13,856 bases of DNA from Anoxynatronum sp033549305. GTDB taxonomy: Bacteria; Bacillota; Clostridia; Peptostreptococcales; Tindalliaceae. The DNA lies in contig JAWSUV010000066.1 in the NCBI GenBank assembly GCA_033549305.1, forward strand, positions 1-13,856, in the 5' to 3' direction. A model generated the notes under the pieces. That model ran no database searches. It saw only the letters and a list, made by a program, of their open reading frames with translations, and was not told the DNA's origin. Every line of letters starts with the position of its first letter. The first letter of the stretch is position 1. The position numbers were made by a program, and so were the translations under genes. This document shows positions 1 through 6,278 of this stretch, one piece after another.

Positions 1-2
1 TT

Positions 3-62
3 CTGGAAGGCTACGATACACTGGTGGCAATGATTCGGGAGTACATGGTGGTGATCAAGTAA
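3..62 (+). CDS. C-terminal end of an unidentified protein (cut by window edge)
   Basis: One frame reads 19 codons (LEGYDTLVAMIREYMVVIK) and ends in TAA at 60-62. The mix of hydrophobic and charged residues looks like a real protein tail, whereas the other two plus frames have less protein-like content. No family can be assigned from so few residues. The gene is separated from the next one by about 137 bases that contain a promoter, so it is not co-transcribed by necessity with the GntR gene. Confidence 0.4.
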   Translation: MEGYDTLVAMIREYMVVIK

Positions 63-92
63 GTTAAGCGTTTTTTCTGTTAAAGAATGACC

Positions 93-135
93 GTTTGTAA
101 TAATTCATGTGTTTGTTTACTTTATCGTTACAAAC
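93..135. promoter_or_regulatory. Inverted repeat overlapping the gntR promoter (candidate operator)
   Basis: GTTTGTAA at 93-100 is repeated as its exact reverse complement TTACAAAC at 128-135, and a third GTTTGT lies at 111-116. The downstream arm sits between the -35 and -10 elements of the predicted promoter, where a bound repressor would block RNA polymerase. GntR-family regulators often control their own gene, so self-binding is the natural inference. The arms are far apart (27 bp), so two separate half-site pairs or looping are also possible. Confidence 0.45.
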
Positions 136-144
136 AGCTATAAT
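116..144 (+). promoter_or_regulatory. Sigma-A type promoter for the GntR-family gene
   Basis: A perfect -10 TATAAT lies at 139-144 with a fair -35 TTTACT at 116-121 (4 of 6 consensus bases) and a 17-bp spacer. Transcription would begin near 151, about 50 bases before the start codon. Confidence 0.6.
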
Positions 145-199
145 AACTACATTAAAATAACGCTGGGTCAGTTGAACCAATAATGAGGTGTAAGGTGAC

Positions 200-898
200 A
201 TGGTAAGCAAACTGTTGGAGCAAAAAAAAATTAAATCAAAAAAAACATTGGTTTATGATCAAATTAAAGAAGAGATCATTAACAATCGGATAGCCCCAGG
301 TACACCTCTTATTGAACGGCAAATCTGTGCAGCGCTAAAAACAAGCCGTACACCAGTGAGAGAAGCGTTGCAGAGGTTGGCAGCTGATGGACTTGTGGAT
401 ATTATTCCCAGAAGAGGCGTGATCGTCTCGGATATCACTACGGATGATTTATACGATATCTATGATATCAGGATTGTATTGGAAATACTGGCTGTAAAGC
501 GGTGCATTGAAAGAATCACAGACCAGGGTATTATGCAGATGCAACAGATACTCGAAGGTATGAGAGATTCGCTGGAAAAGAAAGAGTTTAAACAGTTTAT
601 CCTTTATGATCGGTCTTTTCATTCGCTGATCGTTGATATAGCAGATAACCCTCGCCTTAAAAAAATTTTGAAAAATATGAATGATCATATTGAACGTATT
701 ACTTTTCTGATTTATGGTGACGAACAGCGGATGTTGCAATCAATTTCTCAACATACTAATGTTTTTGAGGCAATAAGTAACCGTGACTCGGGAAAAGGCG
801 AAAAAGCAATTCAGGATCATTTGAACAGCACAATTCTATATCATGAAGCACAGCTAAAACGAAGGCATGGATTTATATCCATTATCAACCAGCCGTAA
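200..898 (+). CDS. GntR-family transcriptional regulator, FadR/FCD subfamily
   Basis: This 232-residue protein has the usual two-domain layout. Residues about 14-78 form the winged helix-turn-helix, with the conserved run SRTPVREALQRLAADGLV and the wing RRGVIV. Residues about 85-210 form the all-helical FCD ligand domain. The metal-binding residues typical of FCD proteins are present: D137 and H141 (four apart), H185 and H207. Such regulators commonly sense small carboxylic acids bound next to the metal. ATG at 200 is preceded by GAGGTG at 185-190. A promoter and inverted repeat lie upstream and a strong terminator follows, so the gene can be transcribed alone. The next gene is an AEC-type organic-anion carrier, its likely target by proximity. 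The ligand is unknown. Confidence 0.92.
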   Translation: MVSKLLEQKKIKSKKTLVYDQIKEEIINNRIAPGTPLIERQICAALKTSRTPVREALQRLAADGLVDIIPRRGVIVSDITTDDLYDIYDIRIVLEILAVKRCIERITDQGIMQMQQILEGMRDSLEKKEFKQFILYDRSFHSLIVDIADNPRLKKILKNMNDHIERITFLIYGDEQRMLQSISQHTNVFEAISNRDSGKGEKAIQDHLNSTILYHEAQLKRRHGFISIINQP

Positions 899-920
899 AA
901 TGAATAACCTGTAAGCTCTG

Positions 921-951
921 AGAACCTTTCATTGGCAAAGGTTCTTTTTTT
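921..951 (+). terminator. Rho-independent terminator after gntR-family gene
   Basis: A perfect 9-bp stem, AGAACCTTT (921-929) with AAAGGTTCT (937-945), has a 7-base loop and runs directly into a T tract to 951. It sits 23 bases after the stop codon. Confidence 0.9.
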
Positions 952-970
952 AGAGATTTTTCAGGAGCGC

Positions 971-987
971 CTCATTTAACTAATGAG
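971..987. promoter_or_regulatory. Small palindrome upstream of the AEC carrier (possible operator)
   Basis: CTCATT (971-976) and AATGAG (982-987) form a 17-bp inverted repeat with a 5-base centre, 59 bases before the likely start of the carrier gene. No T run follows, so it is not a terminator. It does not resemble the GTTTGTAA repeat upstream of the regulator, so a shared regulator is not supported by sequence. No clear promoter was recognised between the terminator and the carrier gene. Confidence 0.25.
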
Positions 988-1046
988 AACTTTCGATGGG
1001 ATGCAGCATGGAAGATGCGAGCGAAAAATAGGAGATGGATCAAGAT

Positions 1047-1979
1047 ATGGGACAGCTATTGCCACAAATTATCCCGGTCATCCTGTTATTAATCATGGGC
1101 AAGATCATCAATATGAGAGAATGGTTTTCGCGCAGTACCATGGGTGATCTGAAGCGCTTCACTGTCAATGCCACTCTTCCAGCAGTGCTGTTTTTGTCAT
1201 TTTTCAACATGGAGCTACAAAACGAGTATTATTTGATATTTATCCTTACCTTTGTTATGCTCTATCTCTTTTTTTTCACAGGAAAACTTCTCAATCGGAT
1301 CCCTGTCATAGCGCACCCAATCCTTCCGTATATGACAAGCGGCATGGCATTTGGGTTTATTGGGATTCCATTCTTTCTGGCAGTCTACGGAATCGAAGAG
1401 TTGGGCAGTTATGCGATATGGGGAGTAGGACATGAGGTTTTTTTGTGGATGTTTTTATTTCCCTGGATAAGATTACATGCAGGCGGGAAAAAATTCAATA
1501 GGTGTGAGCTGGGGGCCATTGTTACATCACCGACGATCATGAGTATCGTGGCCGGTATCCTCTTGAACAGGCTAGGGCTGCCAAGGATCACTGAGCACAA
1601 CATTCTCCTGCAGAGTATATTAAACACATTGAATTATCTGGCAGCACTGACCACTCCGTTGATTTTGATCATTGTGGGTTACGACATTTCTGTCAAACGG
1701 CATTTGCTGAAAGATTGCCTAAAAATCATCACTGTTCGCATGGCCATTATGATGAGCATCGGATATGCATTCAAAGTGCTTGTAATAAATCAGTTGATAC
1801 CACCTGAGCCGATTTTCAACCATGCTTTCTTTACTTTCCTGATCTTACCGCCGCCGCTAGTGGTACCGATGTATATCAGTTACCTGAATGATCAAAAACT
1901 GGTAGAGATCGCAAGCAGCACGATTGCCCTCAGCACCATTCTAAGTGTCCTTCTGTATTCGATAGTGGTTCTTGTATAG
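1047..1979 (+). CDS. AEC (auxin efflux carrier) family transporter
   Basis: The protein is strongly hydrophobic from end to end, with about ten predicted membrane spans in two halves separated by a polar stretch near the middle. The N-terminal QIIPVILLLIMGKIINM, the NATLPAVLFLSF segment and the C-terminal PPPLVVPMYISYL segment fit the bacterial AEC (Mem_trans) family, whose studied members move organic anions such as malate or malonate. ATG at 1047 (310 residues) is preferred because AGGAG at 1030-1034 is 12 bases upstream; the in-frame ATG at 1035 would touch that ribosome site directly. It follows the GntR/FCD regulator, separated by a terminator, so it probably has its own promoter controlled by that regulator. 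Substrate and direction are not determinable. Confidence 0.85.
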   Translation: MGQLLPQIIPVILLLIMGKIINMREWFSRSTMGDLKRFTVNATLPAVLFLSFFNMELQNEYYLIFILTFVMLYLFFFTGKLLNRIPVIAHPILPYMTSGMAFGFIGIPFFLAVYGIEELGSYAIWGVGHEVFLWMFLFPWIRLHAGGKKFNRCELGAIVTSPTIMSIVAGILLNRLGLPRITEHNILLQSILNTLNYLAALTTPLILIIVGYDISVKRHLLKDCLKIITVRMAIMMSIGYAFKVLVINQLIPPEPIFNHAFFTFLILPPPLVVPMYISYLNDQKLVEIASSTIALSTILSVLLYSIVVLV

Positions 1980-2213
1980 GGATTATCGGGGACTCTGAAG
2001 AACTACACCTAGAGCCGTTACCCTCGTGTAATCTGGTGCAATCGTCTGAGACGGCTGTCAACCAAAAAAATTACTATTGATTCGCCCCGTCACTTTTCCA
2101 CTCCTGGCTCCGGGTGTACCTGAAAGTTAAATGGGTATGCATTTACAAGAAAACACCATCAATGGAAGAGAAGCGGCTCTGGCCGCGAAAACGGACAAGT
2201 GAGGGGATGTGTA

Positions 2214-3218
2214 ATGGATAACATAAGAGTGGACGACTCTGCCAGACTCATCGGCACCATCCGGTACGGCGACGATGTGTTTATCGCGCAGGGGGCCGTG
2301 CTGCGGTCGGTGGATGATTCCCTGAAGATTGGAAACCGGACCGGGGTGCTCGAGAATTCGGTTATCATCGGCTCGCGGGAATATCCTGTTCAGATCGGCA
2401 GCAAGACCATTTTCGGACACAAATGCCTGGTCATTGGGGCGCGTATCGGTGACCTGTGTGAAATCGGCAACGGTACCATCTTTCTTCCCGGATGCCAGGT
2501 GGGCAGCAGGTGCATGTTCGGCGAAGGAACCATTATTCCCCCCGGAGGGGTGATTCCTGACGAATCCGTGGTGGTCGGCAGGCCCGGCCGGATCATCCGG
2601 AAACTCACCGAGAAGGACAGGCAGACCATTACACGCATGAGGGGCGGCGACGTCCAGCTTGGCCCCGTCACAGAAAACAGGTACACATTTGAACCGAGGG
2701 AAGGTGATAAAGTGGGAAAAATCTATTCATACGGCTCGAAAACCCCCATCATTGATGAATCGGCAATCCTGTACGACTCGGCCGAAATCAACGGCGATGT
2801 GGTCATCGGGCGGGATTCCGTGGTGGCCTCCGGCGTCCGAATCATCGGCAACACCCACGGTCCCGTCAAAATCGGCAGAAACGTCCAGATCCTTGAAAAC
2901 ACAGTGCTTCATCTGCTCCCGGATAATGAGCTGATCATTGAAGACAATGTCACCATCGGCCCCGGATGTATCATCCACGGCACCACGATCGGCGCCGGGT
3001 CCGTCGTGGAGTCCGGCGCCATTGTCTGTGATTACAGCGCCCTGGGCAAAAACACCCTGGTGAAGTCCGGCAGCCTGGTGAAGCAGCGGAGCATTTTCCC
3101 CGACAACCAGATCCTGGAAGGCTTCCCCGCCAAGCCGATGGGTGAAAACTCCGATGCCCTGGAAAGGCCTTCATGGGCCATTCATCCGGAAGCACGCCAC
3201 CCGTCATCGGCCGAATAG
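2214..3218 (+). CDS. Duplicated left-handed beta-helix protein, gamma-carbonic-anhydrase/hexapeptide-transferase superfamily
   Basis: This 334-residue cytoplasmic protein contains two left-handed beta-helix domains built of hexapeptide repeats ([I/V]-G-x4 type), roughly residues 1-130 and 175-310, joined by a charged linker. The two halves align without gaps over residues 39-79 and 220-260 (offset 181), so it is an internal duplication. The region corresponds to the metal site of gamma-carbonic anhydrases, but the three histidine positions are split: domain 1 has I52, H69, I74 and domain 2 has H233, P250, H255. Family members are usually single-domain, about 170-210 residues. ATG at 2214 is chosen because AGGGG (2202-2206) lies 7 bases upstream; a GTG at 2199 would overlap that site. 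Metal binding, a role in CO2 hydration or a purely structural or acyltransferase role all remain possible. It precedes the CDGSH gene by 79 bases. Confidence 0.85.
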   Translation: MDNIRVDDSARLIGTIRYGDDVFIAQGAVLRSVDDSLKIGNRTGVLENSVIIGSREYPVQIGSKTIFGHKCLVIGARIGDLCEIGNGTIFLPGCQVGSRCMFGEGTIIPPGGVIPDESVVVGRPGRIIRKLTEKDRQTITRMRGGDVQLGPVTENRYTFEPREGDKVGKIYSYGSKTPIIDESAILYDSAEINGDVVIGRDSVVASGVRIIGNTHGPVKIGRNVQILENTVLHLLPDNELIIEDNVTIGPGCIIHGTTIGAGSVVESGAIVCDYSALGKNTLVKSGSLVKQRSIFPDNQILEGFPAKPMGENSDALERPSWAIHPEARHPSSAE

Positions 3219-3236
3219 ACGAGAAGGTAAAGGGGT

Positions 3237-3317
3237 ATGCAACTAAAGAGTCTCAAAATGCCGCCCATTCCGTTCGTATTCAGAAAGGAGATTTTTCATG
3301 TCAACCACATCATCTGA
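3237..3317 (+). CDS. Possible 26-codon leader ORF overlapping the CDGSH gene start
   Basis: ATG at 3237 opens 26 codons ending TGA at 3315-3317, beginning MQLKSLKMPPIPFVF. It is preceded by AAGG at 3224-3227 (9 bases upstream), a plausible ribosome site. It runs through the ribosome site of the CDGSH gene and ends 17 bases inside it in another frame, so translation could be coupled. The peptide matches no family I recognise, and chance is quite possible. Confidence 0.2.
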   Translation: MQLKSLKMPPIPFVFRKEIFHVNHII

Positions 3318-3942
3318 AAAACGAAAACCGATGATCGTCACCACCAAATACTCCAATTACCTGGTAACCGACCTTGAAACCCTCAAAAAAGCAGATGGCA
3401 CGTCATTGAAAACCGATCCGGTGACGGCTTTGTGCCGGTGCGGCCACTCCAAACACAAACCATTTTGCGACGGCACGCACAACGAAAATGGCCTGAATGA
3501 AGTCAAAAAGAAGGACCGCCTGGAAGACCGCGTCAAAACCTATGAAGGTGCCAATATCACCATTTATGACAACCGGGGTGTCTGTTCACATGACGAAAGC
3601 TGTACCAGGCTGCTGCCGGCTGTTTTTGACAAAGACAAGCGCCCCTGGATTGATCCGGACGGCGCGTCGGTGGCAGAGATCATTGATACCATTGAAAAAT
3701 GTCCTTCCGGCGCCCTGAGCTATGGCATCGGGAGCCGCCGCTACCAGGAGATGGACCGGGAGCCGGCCATCCAGACAACAAAAAACGGGCCGCTGAAGGT
3801 CACCGGCGGCATCATTTTGAAAGATGACCAGGGCTGCCAGCCGGAATGCCGGGAACACTACACCCTCTGCCGGTGCGGCGAGTCAAAGAACAAGCCGTTC
3901 TGCGATGGCAGTCATGATGAGCATGATTTCAAGGCTGATTAA
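3298..3942 (+). CDS. Iron-sulfur protein with two CDGSH domains flanking a divergent ferredoxin domain
   Basis: The 214-residue protein has three iron-sulfur modules. The first CDGSH zinc-finger-like motif is at residues 46-61 (C46, C48, C57, H61) and the second at 191-206 (C191, C193, C202, H206); both match C-x-C-x2-S-x3-P-x-C-D-G-S/T-H, the three-Cys one-His ligand set of 2Fe-2S CDGSH proteins. Between them, residues about 78-142 resemble the Fer4_19 mono-cluster domain (C96, H98, C102, and CPSGAL at 135-140). It is soluble, with no signal peptide, and probably acts in electron transfer or cluster handling; its partner is unknown. ATG at 3298 is well supported by AAAGGAG at 3284-3290. The upstream beta-helix gene may be co-transcribed. 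Confidence 0.9.
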   Translation: MSTTSSEKRKPMIVTTKYSNYLVTDLETLKKADGTSLKTDPVTALCRCGHSKHKPFCDGTHNENGLNEVKKKDRLEDRVKTYEGANITIYDNRGVCSHDESCTRLLPAVFDKDKRPWIDPDGASVAEIIDTIEKCPSGALSYGIGSRRYQEMDREPAIQTTKNGPLKVTGGIILKDDQGCQPECREHYTLCRCGESKNKPFCDGSHDEHDFKAD

Positions 3943-3969
3943 AAACAGCAAAGGAACCAGAACAGCGAA

Positions 3970-4012
3970 ACGCCCTGTGACACCGTCCAACCTGGCCGGC
4001 ATTACAGGGCGT
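3970..4012. terminator. Hairpin between the CDGSH gene and the convergent MFS gene
   Basis: ACGCCCTGT (3970-3978) pairs perfectly with ACAGGGCGT (4004-4012), extendable by a G-T and an A-T pair. It lies 28 bases after the CDGSH stop codon, where convergent transcripts meet. There is no long T run on the plus strand, and only short T groups on the minus-strand side, so termination would be weak or factor-assisted. Confidence 0.4.
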
Positions 4013-4023
4013 CTGGCTGTGTG

Positions 4024-4164
4024 CTATTTGACGGTCCCGTGAATGGGTTTGACGGTGAGGGCCGGTGCCGCTTCCATGACCACTTCCGAAAGCGTCGGAT
4101 GATCGTACTGAATCCGGTCACTCGTGCCGGCCGCATGGTGCGCAGCATGCTGATGATGACTCTG
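4024..4164 (-). pseudogene. Remnant of a dihydrolipoamide-dehydrogenase-like gene (C-terminal dimerisation tail)
   Basis: The minus strand from 4101 down to a TAG at 4024-4026 encodes HPTLSEVVMEAAPALTVKPI and a few more residues. HPTLSE(V/A)xMEAA is the hallmark C-terminal segment of dihydrolipoamide dehydrogenases and related flavin disulfide reductases, where the His of HPT is part of the active-site His-Glu pair. Only about 25 clearly related codons remain. Upstream in the same frame comes a histidine-rich, non-homologous stretch and then the MFS gene's TGA stop, so the flavin and NAD domains are missing. The simplest reading is that the MFS gene or a rearrangement replaced the 5' part of an old gene. 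The piece is probably not translated. Confidence 0.6.
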
Positions 4165-5400
4165 TCATCCAGACGGGCGTCTGAAATAAATGATCACCAG
4201 ACCGATGGATATGCCTGAAATGACGAACGTCCACGACCCAAGCCAGCCATAGGCAACCCCGCCGGCAATCAGGCCGGTAATGCTTGCAAAGCTGCCGAAT
4301 CCACTGGCGATTCCCTGGATGCTTCCCTGGTTCTCAGGCGTTCCTTTTTTGGACAGCACCGAAAGAAACGACGGCCACATCAACCCGTTGCCCAACGCGA
4401 AAAAGACGGCTGATACATAGACAACGGATGAAGAGGCGGTGATCAGCACCAGGAAATTAATCAGCAGGAAAAACGATCCCAACTGGATGAGCGGCACCTC
4501 GCTCACTTTCTGTGACACATGCGCCAGCACCGGACCCTGTACCAGGACCGTCAGCAGGCTTAAAAAAGAATAGAACAGACCGATCTGTCCCGCCCCCCAG
4601 CGGTAATCCTCTACCGCATGCACCGGAAAGGCCGTGTAGAAGATGTTAAACGCAAAGAAGATGACAAAATACATCAGGAACAGCCCGCCGGCGCCCGGAA
4701 TGTTCCAGACAGCCTGTTTGCCGCCCGGCAAGATGGCTGCCATCCCTTTCTTTTCCGCACGCTGTTTTCCAGATCTGGGATCCGGCAGAAACAAAAGAAT
4801 GGCCGCCACACCGACGGCAGAAATCACCATGGCCGTCATGATGGGAAGCGCTTCCTCCAGAGGCGTGCTGCCCAGCAGCCCGGCCAGTGCGGGGCCGGCA
4901 ACAAACCCAAGGTTGCTTGAAACGGAAAGGGTGCCATAGTTTTTATTGCGGTCTTTCTCTGAAGACAAATCTGCCAGCAGCGCATTGGCAACAGACACGT
5001 TCCCGCCGGTCAGCCCGTCGAAGGCGCGGGATAAAAACAAAACCAGAAGGGGAAGTGTCAGAATGATTTCGCCCGTCAGGAAACCGTCAAAGGTGATCAG
5101 GAATGTTTGCGGCAGATAAAGTGTCGCCAGAAGGGCAATCCACGCAATGAAGGTCCCGGTCTGGCTGATCAGCAGCACCTTCTTTCTGCCGACAGCATCA
5201 GACCAACGGCCCAGCAGCGGTGCGCCGACCAGTTGGAAAGCCGGATAGGCGGCGCCGGTGATTCCATACATGACCGGGCTGCCGCCCAGTTTGTCCGTCA
5301 ATATATATAAAAAGGGAATCACCATGCTAAAACCCAGGACACCGATAAAATTCACCAGGTAAAGCGGAAAGAACGGATTCAGGAATGGCTTTGTTTTCAT
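4165..5400 (-). CDS. Major facilitator superfamily transporter, DHA1/TetA-like
   Basis: The 411-residue protein has 12 predicted membrane helices. Motif A (GRWSDAVGRKK, residues about 64-74) lies in the loop between helices 2 and 3, and a motif-C-like GFVAGPALAGLLG segment near residues 165-177 is typical of proton-driven drug exporters of the DHA1 group, including TetA. A long cytoplasmic loop (RSGKQRAEKKG region) separates the two halves. Export of a drug or metabolite is the likely role; the substrate is unknown. ATG at 5398-5400 is preferred because GGAGGG lies 6 bases before it; a TTG two codons further upstream would abut the ribosome site. It is convergent with the CDGSH gene and divergent from the small membrane protein gene. 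Its base composition resembles the beta-helix and CDGSH genes rather than what follows. Confidence 0.9.
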   Translation of the reverse strand: MKTKPFLNPFFPLYLVNFIGVLGFSMVIPFLYILTDKLGGSPVMYGITGAAYPAFQLVGAPLLGRWSDAVGRKKVLLISQTGTFIAWIALLATLYLPQTFLITFDGFLTGEIILTLPLLVLFLSRAFDGLTGGNVSVANALLADLSSEKDRNKNYGTLSVSSNLGFVAGPALAGLLGSTPLEEALPIMTAMVISAVGVAAILLFLPDPRSGKQRAEKKGMAAILPGGKQAVWNIPGAGGLFLMYFVIFFAFNIFYTAFPVHAVEDYRWGAGQIGLFYSFLSLLTVLVQGPVLAHVSQKVSEVPLIQLGSFFLLINFLVLITASSSVVYVSAVFFALGNGLMWPSFLSVLSKKGTPENQGSIQGIASGFGSFASITGLIAGGVAYGWLGSWTFVISGISIGLVIIYFRRPSG

Positions 5401-5489
5401 CGACAACCCTCCACGGACTGCGAATCCCCGATACCGTTTAAATACCCTTTTAGCCGTTTTTTCATCAGACCATCTTTGGGGTAGTAAAA

Positions 5490-5498
5490 TGGTATAAT
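5490..5498 (+). promoter_or_regulatory. Extended -10 promoter for the small membrane protein
   Basis: TGGTATAAT is an exact extended -10 (TGn-TATAAT). No good -35 lies 16-18 bases upstream, which extended -10 promoters can tolerate. The start codon of the small membrane protein follows about 30 bases downstream. Confidence 0.55.
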
Positions 5499-5527
5499 CA
5501 GATAATAACGAAAGAAGTGGTCATACC

Positions 5528-5836
5528 ATGATGAATGGAAAGACTGATTTACAAAAGAAGCCATTCGCCTTTTATCTCATTGATTTTCTGATTGGATGCG
5601 TCTTGTTTTTTCATCTGATCAGTTCCTGGATTGTTAGCAGAATTAGTTATACCCAGTATAAAGCCGAACTGAATGGGATATTCCTGTTCATTATTGTAAC
5701 CAGTGGTTTATGTGCGAATTACCTGATGGTAAAAGACGATCAGGAAAAGGGAAAATCGATCTTAATGGGGCTGGCAGCCTTCATTTTTGGAGCTATAACA
5801 GTGTCTCTCTTTTTTATTGTTCAAGTGGGCCTTTAG
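5528..5836 (+). CDS. Small three-helix membrane protein of unknown function
   Basis: The 102-residue protein has three hydrophobic segments, at about residues 13-35, 48-66 and 77-100, with short polar loops (SRISYTQYKAELN and KDDQEKGKS). I do not recognise the family. It has its own extended -10 promoter, and a ribosome site of modest quality (AGTGG, 5516-5520) 7 bases before the first of two adjacent ATG codons at 5528 and 5531. It is divergent from the MFS gene, from which it is separated by about 127 bases. An 11-bp tandem duplication covers its last codons and stop without altering the protein end. Confidence 0.7.
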   Translation: MMNGKTDLQKKPFAFYLIDFLIGCVLFFHLISSWIVSRISYTQYKAELNGIFLFIIVTSGLCANYLMVKDDQEKGKSILMGLAAFIFGAITVSLFFIVQVGL

Positions 5837-5846
5837 TGGGCCTTTA
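5825..5846 (+). repeat. 11-bp tandem duplication across a stop codon
   Basis: GTGGGCCTTTA occurs twice back to back, at 5825-5835 and 5836-5846. The TAG stop at 5834-5836 straddles the junction. Removing one copy would give the same C-terminus (VGL) but end in TAA, so it looks like a neutral replication-slippage event. Confidence 0.8.
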
Positions 5847-6082
5847 AAGAGGGTTTTGTGAATAACACTGAACCCATGTGGATGACAGACTTTTAGGTTA
5901 CACCGAGGTTCTATCGGGGGCGGAGTTATGCAACCCTTCGGGGTTCATGCAACTCTTGGTGAGGCATTTTCAGGAGATTGGCCCATAAATCCATGCGGAT
6001 GGGTGAAATGAAGCAAAAAAATCAGGGATGTCAAGGATATTATTCAGGAGATGCTGGTGAATAGGGAATACATAAAATATTG
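5847..6082. other. Non-coding stretch with a TTCG-loop hairpin and short direct repeats
   Basis: No open frame here has a start, ribosome site and protein-like content. It contains AACCC-TTCG-GGGTT (5932-5945), a five-pair stem with a UUCG-type tetraloop, flanked by ATGCAAC at 5928-5934 and again at 5947-5953. A frame ending in TGA at 6081-6083 encodes about 20 protein-like residues (RDVKDIIQEMLVNREY) but is closed upstream by a stop at 6009-6011, so it may be gene debris. No known RNA family was recognised. Confidence 0.35.
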
Positions 6083-6118
6083 AAAGCATCCCTTCAAAAG
6101 ATGCTTTTGTCATTCTTT
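6083..6118 (+). terminator. Probable rho-independent terminator
   Basis: AAAGCATC (6083-6090) pairs perfectly with GATGCTTT (6100-6107) around a 9-base loop and is followed by TTTTGTCATTCTTT-like T-rich sequence. It would end transcription arriving from the small membrane protein gene and insulate the sugar operon. Confidence 0.6.
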
Positions 6119-6202
6119 GCTAATGCCCATCAAAGGGACATCGCCATGTTTTCCGAAAAAAATATTTATTTTTGAATTTTTGAAGATTTTTTATTTTTTC
6201 TA

Positions 6203-6211
6203 TGTTATAAT
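6203..6211 (+). promoter_or_regulatory. Extended -10 promoter upstream of the sugar operon
   Basis: TGTTATAAT is an exact extended -10 element set in very A+T-rich DNA (6160-6215). A -35 hexamer at the right distance is not evident. A transcript from here would begin near 6218 and read through both operator clusters into the LacI-type gene, giving a leader of about 320 bases. It is the best promoter I can find for the operon. Confidence 0.5.
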
Positions 6212-6278
6212 CAAAATGACTAAAGAAGATTATGGTCTTGATGTTCCCATTCCAGGGAAAATTTTTTTCCCACATTCC

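Noticed and set aside
2037..2075. CGTC-TGA-GACG hairpin followed by an A tract, after the AEC gene, as a terminator.
   Set aside because: The stem has only four pairs and the plus strand has no T run after it; the A run is separated from it and on the wrong strand for plus-strand termination.
2133..3241. GGGTATGCA occurs at 2133-2141 and 3233-3241, each shortly upstream of a gene start.
   Set aside because: The sequences around the 9-mers differ, distances to the start codons differ, and no symmetry is present; chance is likely.
5871..5903. Sequence near TTTTAGGTTACACC suggested an insertion-sequence terminal end.
   Set aside because: No matching inverted partner, target duplication or transposase fragment was found within the window.
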